Assembly (NCBI GenBank): GCA_903813345.2
Contig: CAIIXF020000006.1
Location: 5,382,989-5,446,988, forward strand
DNA from: Owenia fusiformis
Taxonomy: Eukaryota > Annelida > Polychaeta > Sabellida > Oweniidae
DNA: 64,000 bases
Reading direction: 5' to 3'
Shown here: positions 43,491 to 56,791 of the stretch, in pieces
How positions within the stretch are numbered: position 1 is the first letter of the stretch
Layout of the letters: each line of letters opens with the position of its first letter
Position numbers and translations under genes: made by a program
The notes under the pieces: generated by a model
What the model saw: only the letters and a program-made list of their open reading frames with translations
What the model was told of the DNA's origin: nothing
The model's database searches: none

Positions 43491-45837
43491 ACTAGATTGG
43501 TAAATTGAACAAAGTTCAATTTAAGACTCCAGATTGATTTACTTGAGTAAAGAGCTGAGTAAGTAACTGAGTAGGAAGCTGAGTAAGTAGATGATTAAGT
43601 AATTGAGTAAGTAGCTGAGTAGGTAGCTGAGTAAGCAGCTGAGCAGGTAGCTGAGTAAGTAGCTGAGTAGGTAGCTGAGTAAGTAGCTGAGTAGGTAGCT
43701 AAGTAGGTAGCCGAGTAGGTAAGTAGGTAGGTAAGTAGGAATTTTTGACCGGAAGTCGGATTGAAATTTGGTTTGCAGATTTGGATTCCTGAGAAAATTC
43801 TACCCTTAATTCATAACTCATAAGTTAAATTATGAGAACCTTTTATTTTGACCTACTTTACGAACACCATATCTCAAAAGTGGGTCAAAATACTGTCTGA
43901 CGGCAAAAGGCTCTCACTATTAGCACACTCTTTGCTACCTGTATACAAAATGTTGAAGCAAATCCTAAAAGTGTAGTGCCAGAAACGAAAAAATAAGGAA
44001 AAACTATGAATTTGACCTAGATTTTGACCTAGGCATTTTGGTGTCCAAATATTGAAACTAGGTAGCTTTTGAGGTCCCCTTCTTTTATCGGAATTCATTA
44101 TCTTAAGCTGTACTCAATCTATATCTCGTATTTTACACTTCAAAAAAATCTTTTTTCCTTGACCTTCTATCAGGATACCATCAGATCGATTTTCCGAAAT
44201 TTCAAAACGCCATAACTTCCGAACCGAATGTCGAATCGAAATTTGATTTAAAGATTCGGATTCCTGACAAAATTCTACCCCTAATTCATAACTCATACGT
44301 TAAATTTGGCGAATTTTTATTTTGACCTACTTTTCGTACACGCCATAACTTTGGAACCGAAAGTCGGATCGAAATTTGGTTTGCAGATTCGGATTCCCGA
44401 GAAAATTCTACTCTTAATTCATAACTCATATGTTAAATTTGGAGAATTTTTTTATTTTGACCTACTTTTTGGACACCATATCTCAAAAGTGGGTCAAAAT
44501 ACTCTCTGACGGCAAAAGGCTAACACTATTAGCACACTCTTTGCTACCTGTATACAAAATTTTGAAGCAAATCCTAAAAGTGTAGTGCCAGAATCGCAGA
44601 AATAAGGAAAAACTATGAATTTGACCTAGATTTTGACCTAGGCATTTTGGTGTCCATATATTGAAACTAGGTAGCTTTTGAGGTCCCTTCTTTTATAGGA
44701 ATTCATTATCTTAAGCTGTACTCAATCTATATTTCGTATTTTACACTTCAAAAAAATCTTTTTTCCTTGACTTTCAATCAGGATAACATCAGATCGATTT
44801 TTCTCGAAATTTCAAAACGCCATAACTTTCAAACGGGAAGTCGGATCGAAATTTGGTTTGCAGATTCGGATTCCTGACAAAATTCTACCTCTAATTCATA
44901 ACTCATACGTTAAATTTGGCGAATTTTCATTTTGACCTACTTTTTGGACACGCCATTACTTCGGAACCGGAAGTCGGATCGAAATTTGGTTTGCAGATTC
45001 GGATTTTTCGGAAAATTCTACTCTTAATTCATAACTCAAACATTGAATTTGGAGAACTTTTTATTTTGACCTACATTTCGGACACCATATCTCAAAAGTG
45101 GGTCAAAATACTTTCTGACGGCAAAAGGCTAACGCTATTAGCACACTCTTGGCTACATGTATACACAATTTCGAAGAATATAATTAGAGTGTAGTGTCAG
45201 AATCGAAAAATAAGGAAAACCTATGAATTTGACCTATATTTTGACCTAGGCATTTTGGTGTCCAAATTTTGAAGCTAGATGGCTTTTGAGGTCCCCTTCT
45301 TTTAAAGGCTTTGATTATGTGAAGCTGAACTCAGTCTATATTCCGTATTTTTCACTTCAAAAAAATCTTTTTTCCCATTGACTTAACATGGGCACCAAAT
45401 TTAGCGATTTTTGAGTTTTCAAAACGCCATAACTTCCGAACCGGAAGTCGGATCGAAATTTGGTTTGCAGATTCAGATTCCTGAGAAAATTCTACACTTA
45501 TTTCATAGCTCATATGTTAAATTTGGTTAACTTTTTAGTTTGACCTACTTTCCGGACGCCATATCTCAAAATCGGTAAGAGTAATCAAAAAACGGATGGC
45601 ACACTCTCGATTTGTTTTTTTCTAAGCTACATGTTAAAAAAAAGATGAAGGAGTTACCACAAGTAACAACGAAGATAATTGACAGAATGTTGATTTGACC
45701 TAAATTTGACCTAGTTCTTGACCTTTGACCTAGATAAAAATTTGACCTAATTTCCCAGAAACAAGGTTGATGGGCTATGTTAGCCATGTAAGTAGGTTAA
45801 AGTAAGTTCTTCTAGTTGCTGAGAAAAAGTGTTCGGA

Positions 45838-45873
<36 letters not shown>

Positions 45874-45882
45874 ATGAATAAT
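43491..45882. repeat. Composite repeat unit 2
   Basis: The longest unit, with about 6 core starts. After the palindromic head comes a minisatellite of GCTGAGTAGGTA / GCTGAGTAAGTA (43556-43740). The tail contains a perfect TGACCTTTGACCT at 45719-45731 and ends in (GAAA)n at 45836-45873, then AATAATA. Confidence 0.85.
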
Positions 45883-47648
45883 ACTAGATTGGTAAATTGA
45901 ACAAAGTTCAATTTAAGACTCCAGATTGATTTACTTGAGTAAAGAGCTGAGTAAGTAACTGAGTAGGAGCTAAGTAAGTAGATGATTAAGTAATTGAGTA
46001 AGTAGCTGAGTAGGTAGCTGAGTAAGCAGCTGAGCAGGTAGCTGAGTAGGTAGCTGAGTAAGTAGCTGAGTAGGTAGCTGAGTAGGTAGCTGAGTAGGTA
46101 GCTAAATAGGTAGCCGAGTAGGTAAGTAGGTAGGTAAGTAGGAATTTTTGACCAGAAGTCCGATTGAAATTTGGTTTGCAGATTTGGATTCCTGAGAAAA
46201 TTCTACCCCTAATTCATAAGTTAAATTATGAGAACTTTTTATGTTGACCTACTTTACGGACAGCATATCTCAAAAGTGGGTCAAAATACTTTCTGAGGGC
46301 AAAAGGCTCTCACTATTAGCACACTCTTTGCTACCTGTATACAAAATTTTGAAGCAAATCCTAAAAGTGTAGTGCCAGAATTGCAAAATAAGGAAAAACT
46401 ATGAATTTGACCTAGATTTTGACCTAGGCATTTTGGTGTCCAAATATTGAAACTAGGTAGCTTTTGAGGTCCCCTTCTTTTATAGGAATTCATTATCTTA
46501 AGCTGTACTCAATCTATATCTCGTATTTTACACTTCAAAAAATCTTTTTTCCTTGACTTTCTATCAGGATACCATCAGATCGATTTTCCGAAATTTCAAA
46601 ACGCCAAAACTTCCGAACCGGAAGTCGGATCGAAATTTGATTGAAAGATTCGGATTCCTGACAAAATTCTACCCCTAATTCATAACTCATACGTTAAATT
46701 TGGCGAATTTTTATTTTGACCTACTTTTCGGACACGCCATAACTTTTGAACCGGCAGTCGGATCGAAATTTGGTTTGCAGATTCAGATTCCTGAGAAAAT
46801 TCTACTCTTCATTCATAACTCATATGTTAAATTTGGAGAATTTTTTATTTTGACCTACTTTTCGGACACCATATCTCAAAAGTGGGTCAAAATACTCTCT
46901 GACGGCAAAAGGCTAACACTATTAGCACACTCTTTGCTACCTGTATACAAAATTTTGAAGCAAATCCTTAAAGTGTAGTGCCAGAATCGCAAAAATAAGG
47001 AAAAACTATGAATTTGACCTAGATTTTGACCTAGGCATTTTGGTGTCCAAATATTGAAACTAGGTAGCTTTTGAGGTCGCCTTCTTTTATAGGAATTCAT
47101 TATCTTAAGCTGTACTTTGTCTATATCTCGGATTTTACACTTCAAAAAAATCTTTTTTCCCATTGACTTAACATGGGGCACCAAATTAGCGATTTTTGAG
47201 CTTTCAAAACGCCATAACTTCCGAACCGGAAGTCGGATCGAAATTTGGTTTGCAGATTCGGATTCCTGGGAAAATTCTACACTTATTTCATAGCTCATTT
47301 GTTAAATTTGGAGAACTTTTTTAGCTTGACCTACTTTCTGGACGCCATATCTCAAAATCGGTAAGAGTAATCAAAAAACGGATGGCACACTCTCGATTTG
47401 TTTTTTTCTAAGCTACATGATGAAAAAAAGATGAAGGAGTATCGACAAACAACAACGAAGATAATTGACAGAATGTTGATTTGACCTAAATTTGACCTAG
47501 TTCTTGACCTTTGACCTAGATACAAATTTGACCTAATTTCCCAGAAACTAGGTTGATGGGCTATGTTAGCCAAGTAAGTGGGTTAAAGTAAGTTCTTCTA
47601 GTTGCTGAGAAAAAGTGTTCGGAAAGAAAGAAAGAAAGAAAAATAATA
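45883..47648. repeat. Composite repeat unit 3
   Basis: Same head and minisatellite as unit 2 (46010-46140), about 4 core starts, DR1 word at 47505-47517, short (GAAA)n near 47624. The minus-strand frame 46876-47298 is open for 140 codons because two core segments are in phase there. Confidence 0.85.
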
Positions 47649-49440
47649 ACTAGATTGGTAAATTGAACAAAGTTCAATTTAAGACTCCAGATTGATTTAC
47701 TTGAGTAGGTAGCTGAGTAAGTAACTGAGTAGCAAGCTGAGAAAGTAGATGATTAAGTAATTGAGTGAGTAGCTGAGTAGGTAGCTGAGAAGGAAGCTGA
47801 GTAAGCAGCTGAGTAGGTAGCTGAGTAAGTAGCTGAGTAAGTAGCCGACAAGTAGGTAGCTAAGTAGGTAGCCGAGTAGGTATGTAGGTATGTAGGTAGG
47901 TAGGTAGGTAGGTAGGTAAGTAGGAATTTTTGACCGAAAGTCGGATTGAAATTTGGTTTGCAGATTCAGATTCCTGGGAAAATTCTACCCTTATTTCATA
48001 ACTCATACATTAAATTTGGAGATTTTTTATTTTGACCCACTTTTAGGACGCCATATCTCAAAAATGGGTCAAAATACTTTCTGACGGCAAAAGGCTATCA
48101 CTATTAGCACACTCTTTTCTACCTGTATACAAAATCTTGAAGAAAATCCTAAAAGTGTAGTGCCAGAATCGTAAAAATAAGGAAAAACTATGAATTTGAC
48201 CTAGATTTTGACCTAGGCATTTTGGTGTCTAAATATTGAAACTAGGTAGCTTTTGAGGTCCCCTTCTTTTATAGGAATTCATTATCTTAAGCTGTACTCA
48301 GTCTATATCTCGTATTTTACACTTCAAAAAAAAATTTTTTCCTTGACTTTCTATCAGGATTTCATCAGATCGATTTTTCTCGAAATTTCAAAACGCCATA
48401 ACTTCCAAACCGGAAGTCGGATCGAAATTGGGTTTGGAGATTTGGATTCCAGAGAAAATTCTACTCTTAATTCATAACTTATATGTTAAATTTGGTGAAT
48501 CTTTATTTTGACCTACTTTTTGGACACGCCCTAACTTCTAAACCGGAAGTTGGATTGAAATTTGGTTTGCAGATTCGGATTCCTTGGAAAATTCTACCCT
48601 TAATTCATAGCTCATACGTTAAATTTGGAGAACTTTTCATTTTGACCTACTTTTCGGACACCATATCTCAAAAGTGGGTCAAAATACTTTCTGACGGCAA
48701 AAGGCTAACACTATAAGCACACTCTTGGCTACCTGTATACAAAATTTTGAAGCAAATTATTAAAGTGTAGTGTCAGAATCGCAAAAATAAGAAAATACTA
48801 TAAATTTGACCTAGATTTTGACCTAGGCATTTTGCTGTCCAAATTTTAAAGCTAGATAGCCTTCGAGGTCCCCTTCTTTTAAAGGCTTTCATTATGTTAA
48901 GCTATACTCAGTCTATATCTCGTATTTTACACTTAGAAGAAGTCTTTTTCCCCATTGACTTAACATGGGGCACCAAATTTAGCGATTTTGAGATTTCAAA
49001 ACGCTATAACTTCCGAACCGGAAGTTGGATCAAAATTTTGTTTGCAGATTCGGATTCCTGAGATAATTCTACACTTATTTGATAATTTACACGTTGAAAT
49101 TGGAGAACTTTTTATGTTCTGACCTACTTTTCGGACGTCATTTCTCAAAATCAGTAAGAGTAATCAAAAAACGATTTGCCTTTCGGAATTAGCTTTTTTT
49201 CTAAGGAACATGATGAAAAAAACCCGGAGCAAAAATACCGAAGGACGACTGAGAAAACTTGTAAAATAGTGAAAAGCCACGATTTGACCTAGTTCTTGAC
49301 CTTTGACCTAGATAAACATTTGAACTTATTTCCCAGAAACTAGGTTTCATTACCTAGTTGACTATGTTAGCAGATTTAAGTAAGTCCTTCTAGTTGCTGA
49401 GAAAAAGTGTTCAGAAAGAAAGAAAGAAAGAATAATAATA
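47649..49440. repeat. Composite repeat unit 4
   Basis: The minisatellite degenerates into TAGG repeats (47880-47925). About 4 core starts, DR1 word at 49297-49309, (GAAA)n near 49420. Confidence 0.85.
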
Positions 49441-50851
49441 GACTTTGGAAATTGAACGAAGTTCAATTTCAGACTCCAGATCTAGACTTTTTTTAAGCCC
49501 AGTCATCTAAAATAAGCCGAGTCATCCAGAATAAGCTGAGTCATCCAGAATAAGATGGATGGATAAATAAGAAGGTAGGATAGGATAGAATGGGAAGGAA
49601 CGATAGGATAGAATAAGAAAGAAGGATAGGATAGAACAGAATAGGAAGAAAGGATATGATAGGAGAGGATAGGAAGGAAAAGATACGAAGGAAGGATAGA
49701 TAGGAAGGATAGGATAGGATCAGATAGGAAGGATGGATGAATTTTTCAATATTTTCTTCTCTACTCTTGACTTTCTATCAGGATACCATCAGATCGATTT
49801 TCCGAAATTTCAAAACACCATAACTTCCGAACCGGAAGTCGGATTTAAATTTTATTTAAAGATTAGGATTCCTGACAAAATTCTACCCCTAATTCATAAC
49901 TCATCCGTTAAATTTGGCGAATTTTTATTTTGACCTATTTTTTGGACACGCCATAACTTCTGAACCGGAAGTCGGATCGAAATTTGGTTTGCAGATTCGG
50001 GTTTCTGAGAAAATTCTACCTTTAATTCATAACTCAAACGTTAAATTTGGAGAACTTTTTATTTTGACCTACTTTTCGGACACTATATCTCAAAAGTGGG
50101 TCAAAATACTTTCTGACGGCAAAAGGCTAACGCTATTAGCACACTCTTGGCTACATGTATACACAATTTCGAAGAATATAATTAAAGTGTAGTGTCAGAA
50201 TCGCAAAAATAAGAAAAAACTTTGAATTTGACCTAGATTTTGACCTAGGCATTTTGGTGTCCAAATTTTGAAGCTATGTGGTTTTTGAGGTCCCCTTCTT
50301 TTAAAGGCTTTGATTATATGAAGCTGAACTCAGTCTATATTTCGTATTTTTCACTTTAAAAAAATATTTTTTCCCATTGACTTAACATGGGCACCAAATT
50401 TAGCGATTTTTGAGCTTTCAAAACGCCATAACTTCCGAACCGGAAGTCTGATTCGAATTTGGTTTTCAGATTCGGAATCCTGAGAAAATTTCCTATAAGA
50501 TTAATATCCTCGACATTTGATTCGGAGAACTTTTTTTTGGACCTCGTTTTCGGACACTGATATCTCGAAATCGGTTTGAGATATCAAAAAACTAAATCGA
50601 ACCTAGCTTTCCTACTTTTTTATAAGGAACACAATGAAAAAAAAACGGATCAAAAATATTGAAGGACGACCGAGAAAATCGAAAAAAGTGACAAAGTACT
50701 GGATTTGACCTAGTTCTTGACCTTTGACCTAGATAAAAATTTGACCCAATTTCCCACCAACTAGATACTGAACCTAAATAGACTGTATTATGATCTTTAC
50801 TGGATACCTTATAGTTATTGAAAAAACTCTTAAAGAAAAATAATAATAATA
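49441..50851. repeat. Composite repeat unit 5, variant head
   Basis: The head reads GACTTTGGAAATTGAACGAA rather than ACTAGA..., and the linker is a GGATA/GGAA-rich microsatellite (49556-49735) rather than GTAG words. Three core starts, the last diverging after 'gagaaaatttcc'. DR1 word at 50718-50730. This is the shortest of the nine units. Confidence 0.8.
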
Positions 50852-53066
50852 ACTAGACTTGTAAATTGAACAAAGTTCAATTTAAGACTCCAGATTGATT
50901 TACTTGAGTAAAGAGCTGACTAAGTAACTGAGTAGGAAGCTGAGTAAGTAGATGATTAAGTAATTGAGTACGTAGCTGAGTAGGTAGCTGAGTAAGCAGC
51001 TGAGCAGGTAGCTGAGTAAGTAGCTGAGTAGGTAGCTGAGTAAGTAGCTGAGTAGGTAGCTGAGTAGGTAGCTAAGTAGGTAGCCGAGTAGGTAAGTAGG
51101 TAGGTAAGTAGGAATTTTTGACCGGAAGTCGGATTGAAATTTGGTTTGCAGATTTGGATTCCTAAGAAAATTCTACCCTTAATTCATAACTCATTTTATT
51201 TTGACCTACTTTACGGACACCATATCTCAAAAGTGGGTCAAAATACTCTCTGACGGCAAAAAACTAACACTATTAGCACACTCTTTGCTACCTGTATACA
51301 AAATTTTGAAGCAAATCCTAAAAGTGTAGTGCCAGAATCGCAAAAATAAGGAAAAACTATGAATTTGACCTAGATTTTGACCTAGGCATTTTGGTGTCCA
51401 AATATTGAAACTAGGTAGCTTTTGAGGTCCCCTTCTTTTATAGGAATTCATTATCTTAAACTGTACTCAATCTATATCTCGTATTTTACACTTCAAAAAA
51501 ATCTTTTTTCCTTGACTTTCTATCAGGATAACATCAGATCGATTTTTCTCGAAATTTCAAAACGCCATAACTTTCAAACCGGAAGTCGGATTTGATTTAA
51601 AGATTCGGATTCCTGACAAAATTCTACCCCTTATTCATAACTCATACGTTAAATTTGGCGAATTTTTATTTTGACCTACTTTTCGGACACGCCATAACTT
51701 TGGAAATGGAAGTCGGATCAAAATTTGGTTTGCAGATTCGGATTCCTGAGAAAATTCTACTCTTAATTCATAACTCATATGTAAAATTTGGAGAATTTTT
51801 TATTTTGACCTACTTTTCGGACACCATATCTCAAAAGTGGGTCAAAATACTCTCTGACGGCAAAAAACTAACACTATTAGCCCACTCTTTGCTATCTGTA
51901 TACAAAATTTTGAAGCAAATCCTAAAAGTGTAGTGCCAGAATCGCAAAAATAAGGAAAAACTATATATTTGACCTAGATTTTGACCTAGGGATTTTGGTG
52001 TCCAAATTTTAAAGCTAGATAGCCTTCGAGGTCCCCTTCTTTTAAAGACTTTCAGAATCTTAAGCTGTACTCAGTCTTTATCTGGTATTTTGCACTTCAA
52101 AAAAATCTTTTTTCTCATTGACATAACATGGGGCACCAAAATTAGCGATTTTTGAGCTTTCAAAACAACATAACTTCCCAACGAAAAGTCGGATCGAAAT
52201 TTGGTTTGCAGATTCGGATTCCTGAGAAAATTCTACCCTTAATTCATAACTCATAAGTTAAATTATGAGAAATTTTTATTTTGACCTACTTTACGGACAC
52301 CATATCTCAAAAGTGGGTCAAAATACTTTCTGACGGCAAAAGGCTCTCACTATTAGCACACTCTTTGCTACCTGTATACAAAATTTTGAAGCAAATCCTA
52401 AAAGTGTAGTGCCAGAATCGCAAAAATAAGGAAAAACTATGAATTTGACCTAGATTTTGACCTAGGCATTTTGGTGTCCAAATTTCGAAGCTATGTAGCT
52501 TTTGAGGTCCCCTTCCTTTATAGGCATTCAATATGTTAAGCTGAACTCAGTCTATATCTTGTATTTTACACTTCGAAAAAGCCTTTTTTCCCATTGACTT
52601 AACATGGGCACCAAATTTAGCGAATTTTGAGATTTCAAAACACCATAACTTCCAAACCGGAAGTCGGATCGAAATTTTGTTTTCAGTTTCGGATTCCTGA
52701 GATAATTTTACACTTATTTCATAATTCACACGTTGAATTTGGAGAACTTTTTATGTTCTGACCTACTTTTCGGACACCATATCTCAAAATCGGTAAGAGT
52801 AATCAAAAAACGGTTTACCATTCGTAATAAGCTTTTTCTAAGGAACATGATGAAAAAAACCAGGAGTGAAAATACCGAAGGACGACTGAGAAAACTTGTA
52901 AAATAGTGAAAAACCACGATTTGACCTAGTTCTTGACCTTTGACCTAGATAAAAAGTTGACCTAATTTCCCAGAAACTAGGCCTCATTACCTAGTTGACT
53001 GTGTTAGCAGATTTAAGTAAGTCCTTCTAGTTACCGAGAAAACGTGACAAGAGAGAAAGAATAATA
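50852..53066. repeat. Composite repeat unit 6
   Basis: Standard head and GCTGAGTAGGTA minisatellite (50910-51110). About 5 core starts, DR1 word at 52934-52946. Its tail (52740-53060) is almost identical to that of unit 7 (54440-54770), which points to recent exchange or duplication between them. Confidence 0.85.
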
Positions 53067-54780
53067 ACTAGACATGTAAATTGAACAAGTTCAATTTAAG
53101 ACTCCAGATTTTAAAGCTGAGTCATCCAGAAAACTTGTAAGCTGAGTCATCCAGAATAAGCTGAGTCAGCTAGAATATAGACATTTAGACGACTCTTAAG
53201 AATGTTATCTTCGACTCCATTGGCTTAACATGGAGATATCATCAGATCGACTTTTCGAGACTTCAAACCGATATAACTATCTAACCAGAAGTTGGATTGA
53301 AATTTGGTTTAAAGATTCGGATTCCTGATGAAATTCTACCCTTAATTCATTACTCATACTTTAAATTTTGAGAACTTTTTATTTTGACCTACTTTTCGGA
53401 CACCATATCTCAAAAGTTGGTCAAAATACTTTCTGACGGCAAAAGGCTAACACTATTAACTCACTCTTTGCTACCTGTATACAAAATTTTGAAGCAAATA
53501 ATTAGAGTGTAGCGTCAGAATCTAAAAAATAAGTTAAAACTATAAATTTTACCTAGATTTTGACCTAGGCATTTTGGTGTCCAAATTTTGAAGCTAGATA
53601 GCTTTTGAGGTCCGTTTCTTTTATAGGCTTTCATTATTTGAAGCTGTACTTAGTCTATATCTCGTAATTTACACTTCAAAAAAAATCTTTTTTCCCATTG
53701 CCATAACGTGGGGCACCAATTTTAGCGATTTTTGAGTTTTCAAAATGCCATAACTTTCGAACCGGAAGTCGGATCGAAATTTAGTTTGCAGATTCGGATT
53801 CCTGAAAAAATTCTACCCCTAATTCATAACTCATACGTTAAATTTGGATTTTTTTTATTTTGACCTACTTTTTGGACACGCCATAACTTCCGAACCAGTA
53901 GTCAGATCAAAATTTGGTTTGCAGATTCGGATTCCTGAGAAAATTCTACCCTTAATTCATAACTCATACGTTGAATTTGGAGAATTTTTTATTTTGACCT
54001 ACTTTTCGGACACCATATCTCAAAAGTGGGTCAAAATACTTTCTGACGGCAAAAGGCTAACACTATTAGCACACTCTTTGCTACCTGTTTACAAAATTTT
54101 GAAGCAAATTATTAAAGTGTAGTGTCAGAATCGTAAAAATGAGGAAAAACTATGAATTTGACCTAGATTTTGACCTAGGCATTTTGGTGTCCAAATTTTG
54201 AAGCTATGTAGCTTTTGAGGTCCCCTTCTTTTCTAGGCATTCATTATGTTAAGCTGTACTCAGTCTATATCTTGTATTTTACACTTCGAAAAAGTCTTTT
54301 TTCCCATTGGCTTAACATGGGCACCAAATTTAGCGATTTTTGAGATTTCAAAACGCAATAACTTCCGAACCGGAAGTCGGATCAAAATTTTGTTTGCAGA
54401 TTCGGATTCCTGAGATAATTCTGCACTTATATGATGATTCACACGTTGAATTTGGAGAACTTTTTATGTTCTGACCTACTTTTCGGACACCATATCTCAA
54501 AATCGGTAAGAGTAATCAAAAAACGGTTTACCATTCGTAATAAGCTTTTTCTAAGGAACATGATGAAAAAAACCCGGAGTGAAAATACCGAAGGACGACT
54601 GAGAAAACTTGTAAAATAGTGAAATACCACGATTTGACCTAGTTCTTGACCTTTGACCTAGATAAAAAGTCGACCTAATTTCCCAGAAACTAGGCCTCAT
54701 TACCTAGTTGACTGTGTTAGCAGATTTAAGTAAGTCCTTCTAGTTACCGAGAAAACGTGACAAGAGAGAAAGAATAATAA
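53067..54780. repeat. Composite repeat unit 7
   Basis: Head and 'gctgagtcatccagaa' linker match unit 1 rather than the neighbours, so two unit subtypes exist. About 4 core starts, DR1 word at 54647-54659. The end runs into the first hairpin cluster. Confidence 0.85.
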
Positions 54781-55016
54781 TAATAAGAAAACCGGCAAAA
54801 GCAATAGACTCCAGATTTTCAATCTGGAGTCTAATAATAAGAAAACTGGCAAAAGCAATAGACTCCAGATTTTCAATCTGGAGTCTAATAATAAGAAGAA
54901 GAAGAAGAAGAATACTGGCAAAAACAATAGACTCCAGATTGACATCTGGAGTCTAATAAGAAAACTGGCAAAAGCAATAGACTCCAGATGAAATCTGGAG
55001 TCTAATAATAATAATA
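54781..55016. repeat. Cluster of four short hairpins
   Basis: Hairpins at 54806-54832, 54860-54886, 54929-54954 and 54979-55003 each have AGACTCCAGAT and ATCTGGAGTCT arms around 1-5 loop bases. They are separated by 'aataataagaaaactggcaaaagcaat' spacers, once with an AAG run. GACTCCAGAT is also the end of every composite-unit head. A minus-strand leucine-rich frame here is translated repeat. Confidence 0.9.
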
Positions 55017-56791
55017 ACTAGATTGGTAAATTGAACAAAGTTCAATTTAAGACTCCAGATTGATTTACTTGAGTAAAGAGCTGAGTAAGTAACTGAGTAG
55101 GAAGCTGAGTAAGTTGATGATTAAGTAATTGAGTAAGTAGCTGAGTAGGTAGCTGAGTAAGCAGCTGAGCAGGTAGCTGAGTAGGTAGCTGAGTAAGTAG
55201 CTGAGTAGGTAGCTGAGTAGGTAGCTAAGTAGGTAGCCGAATAGGTAAGTAGGTAGGTAAGTAGGAATTTTTGACCGGAAGTCGGATTGAAATTTGGTTT
55301 GCAGATTTGGATTCCTGAGAAAATTCTACCCTTAATTCATAACTCATAAGTTAAATTATGAGAACTTTTTATTTTGACCTACTTTACAGACACCATATCT
55401 CAAAAGTGGGTCAAAATACTTTCTGACGGCAAAAGGCTCTCACTATTAGCACACTCTTTGCTACCTGTATACAAAATGGTGAAGCAAATCCTAAAAGTGT
55501 AGTGCCAGAATCGCAAAAATAAGGAAAAACTATGAATTTGACCTAGATTTTGACCTAGGCATTTTGGTGTCCAAATATTGAAACTAGGTAGCATTTGAGG
55601 TCCCCTTCTTTTATAGGAATTCATTATCTTAAGCTGTACTCAATCTATATCTCGTATTTTACACTTCAAAAAAATCTTTTTTCCTTGACTTTCTATCAGG
55701 ATACCATAAGATCAATTTTCCGAAATTTCAAAACGCCATAACTTCCGAATCGGAAGTCGGATCGAAATTTGATTTAAAGATTCGGATTCCTGACAAAACT
55801 CTACCCCTAATTCATAACTCATACGTTAAATTTGGCGAATTTTTATTTTGACCTACTTTTCGGACACGCCATAACTTTGGAACCGGAAGTCGGATCGAAA
55901 TTTGGTTTGCAGATTCGGATTCCTGAGAAAATTCTACTCTTCATTCATAACTCATATGTTAAATTTGGAGAATTTTTTATTTTGACCTACTTTTCGGACA
56001 CCATATCTCAAAAGTGGGTCAAAATACTCTCTGACGGCAAAAGGCTAACACTATTAGCACACTCTTTGCTACCTGTATACAAAATTTTGAAGCAAATCCT
56101 AAAAGTGTAGTGCCAGAATCGCAAAAATAAGGAAAAACTATGAATTTGACCTAGATTTTGACCTAGGCATTTTGGTGTCCAAATATTGAAACTAGGTAGC
56201 TTTTGAGGTCCCCTTCTTTTATAGGAATTCATTATCTTAAGCTGTACTCAATCTATCTCTCGTATTTTACACTTCAAAAAAATCTTTTTTCCTTGACTTT
56301 CTATCAGGATAACATCAGATCGATTTTTTTCGAAATTTCAAAACGCCATAACTTTCGAACGGGAAGTCGGATCGAAATTTGGTTTGCAGATTCGGATTCC
56401 TGAGGAAATTCTACCCTTATTCCATAGCTCATATGCTAAATTTGGAGAACTTTTTTAGTTTGACCTACTTTCGGGACGCCATATCTCAAAATCGCTAAGA
56501 GTAATCAAAAAACGGATGGCACACTCTCGATTTGTTTTTTTCTAAGCTACATGATGAAAAAAAGATGAAGGAGTAACGACAATAAGCAACGAAGATAATT
56601 GACAGAATGTTGATTTTACCTAAATTTGACCTAGTTCTTGACCTTTGACCTAGATAAAAATTTGACCTAATTTCCCAGAAACTAGGTTGATGGGCTATGT
56701 TAGCCATGTAAGTAGGTTAAAGTAAGTTCTTCTAGTTGCTGAGAAAAAGTGTTCGGAAAGAAAGAAAGAAAGAAAGAAAGAATGAATAATA
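55017..56791. repeat. Composite repeat unit 8
   Basis: Standard head, minisatellite (55070-55260), about 4 core starts, DR1 word at 56639-56651, (GAAA)n at 56757-56781. Very similar to unit 3 throughout. Confidence 0.85.

Noticed and set aside
54700-54945. Minus-strand frame with repeated leucine-rich LDSRLKIWSLL
   Set aside because: It translates the hairpin cluster and its AAG runs. The repeat period equals the DNA repeat.
43874-56232. 74-codon minus-strand frame (ending SESILTHF) repeated in many cores
   Set aside because: It lies antisense to another frame of the same repeat and starts at variable points. No coding signature beyond the repetition.
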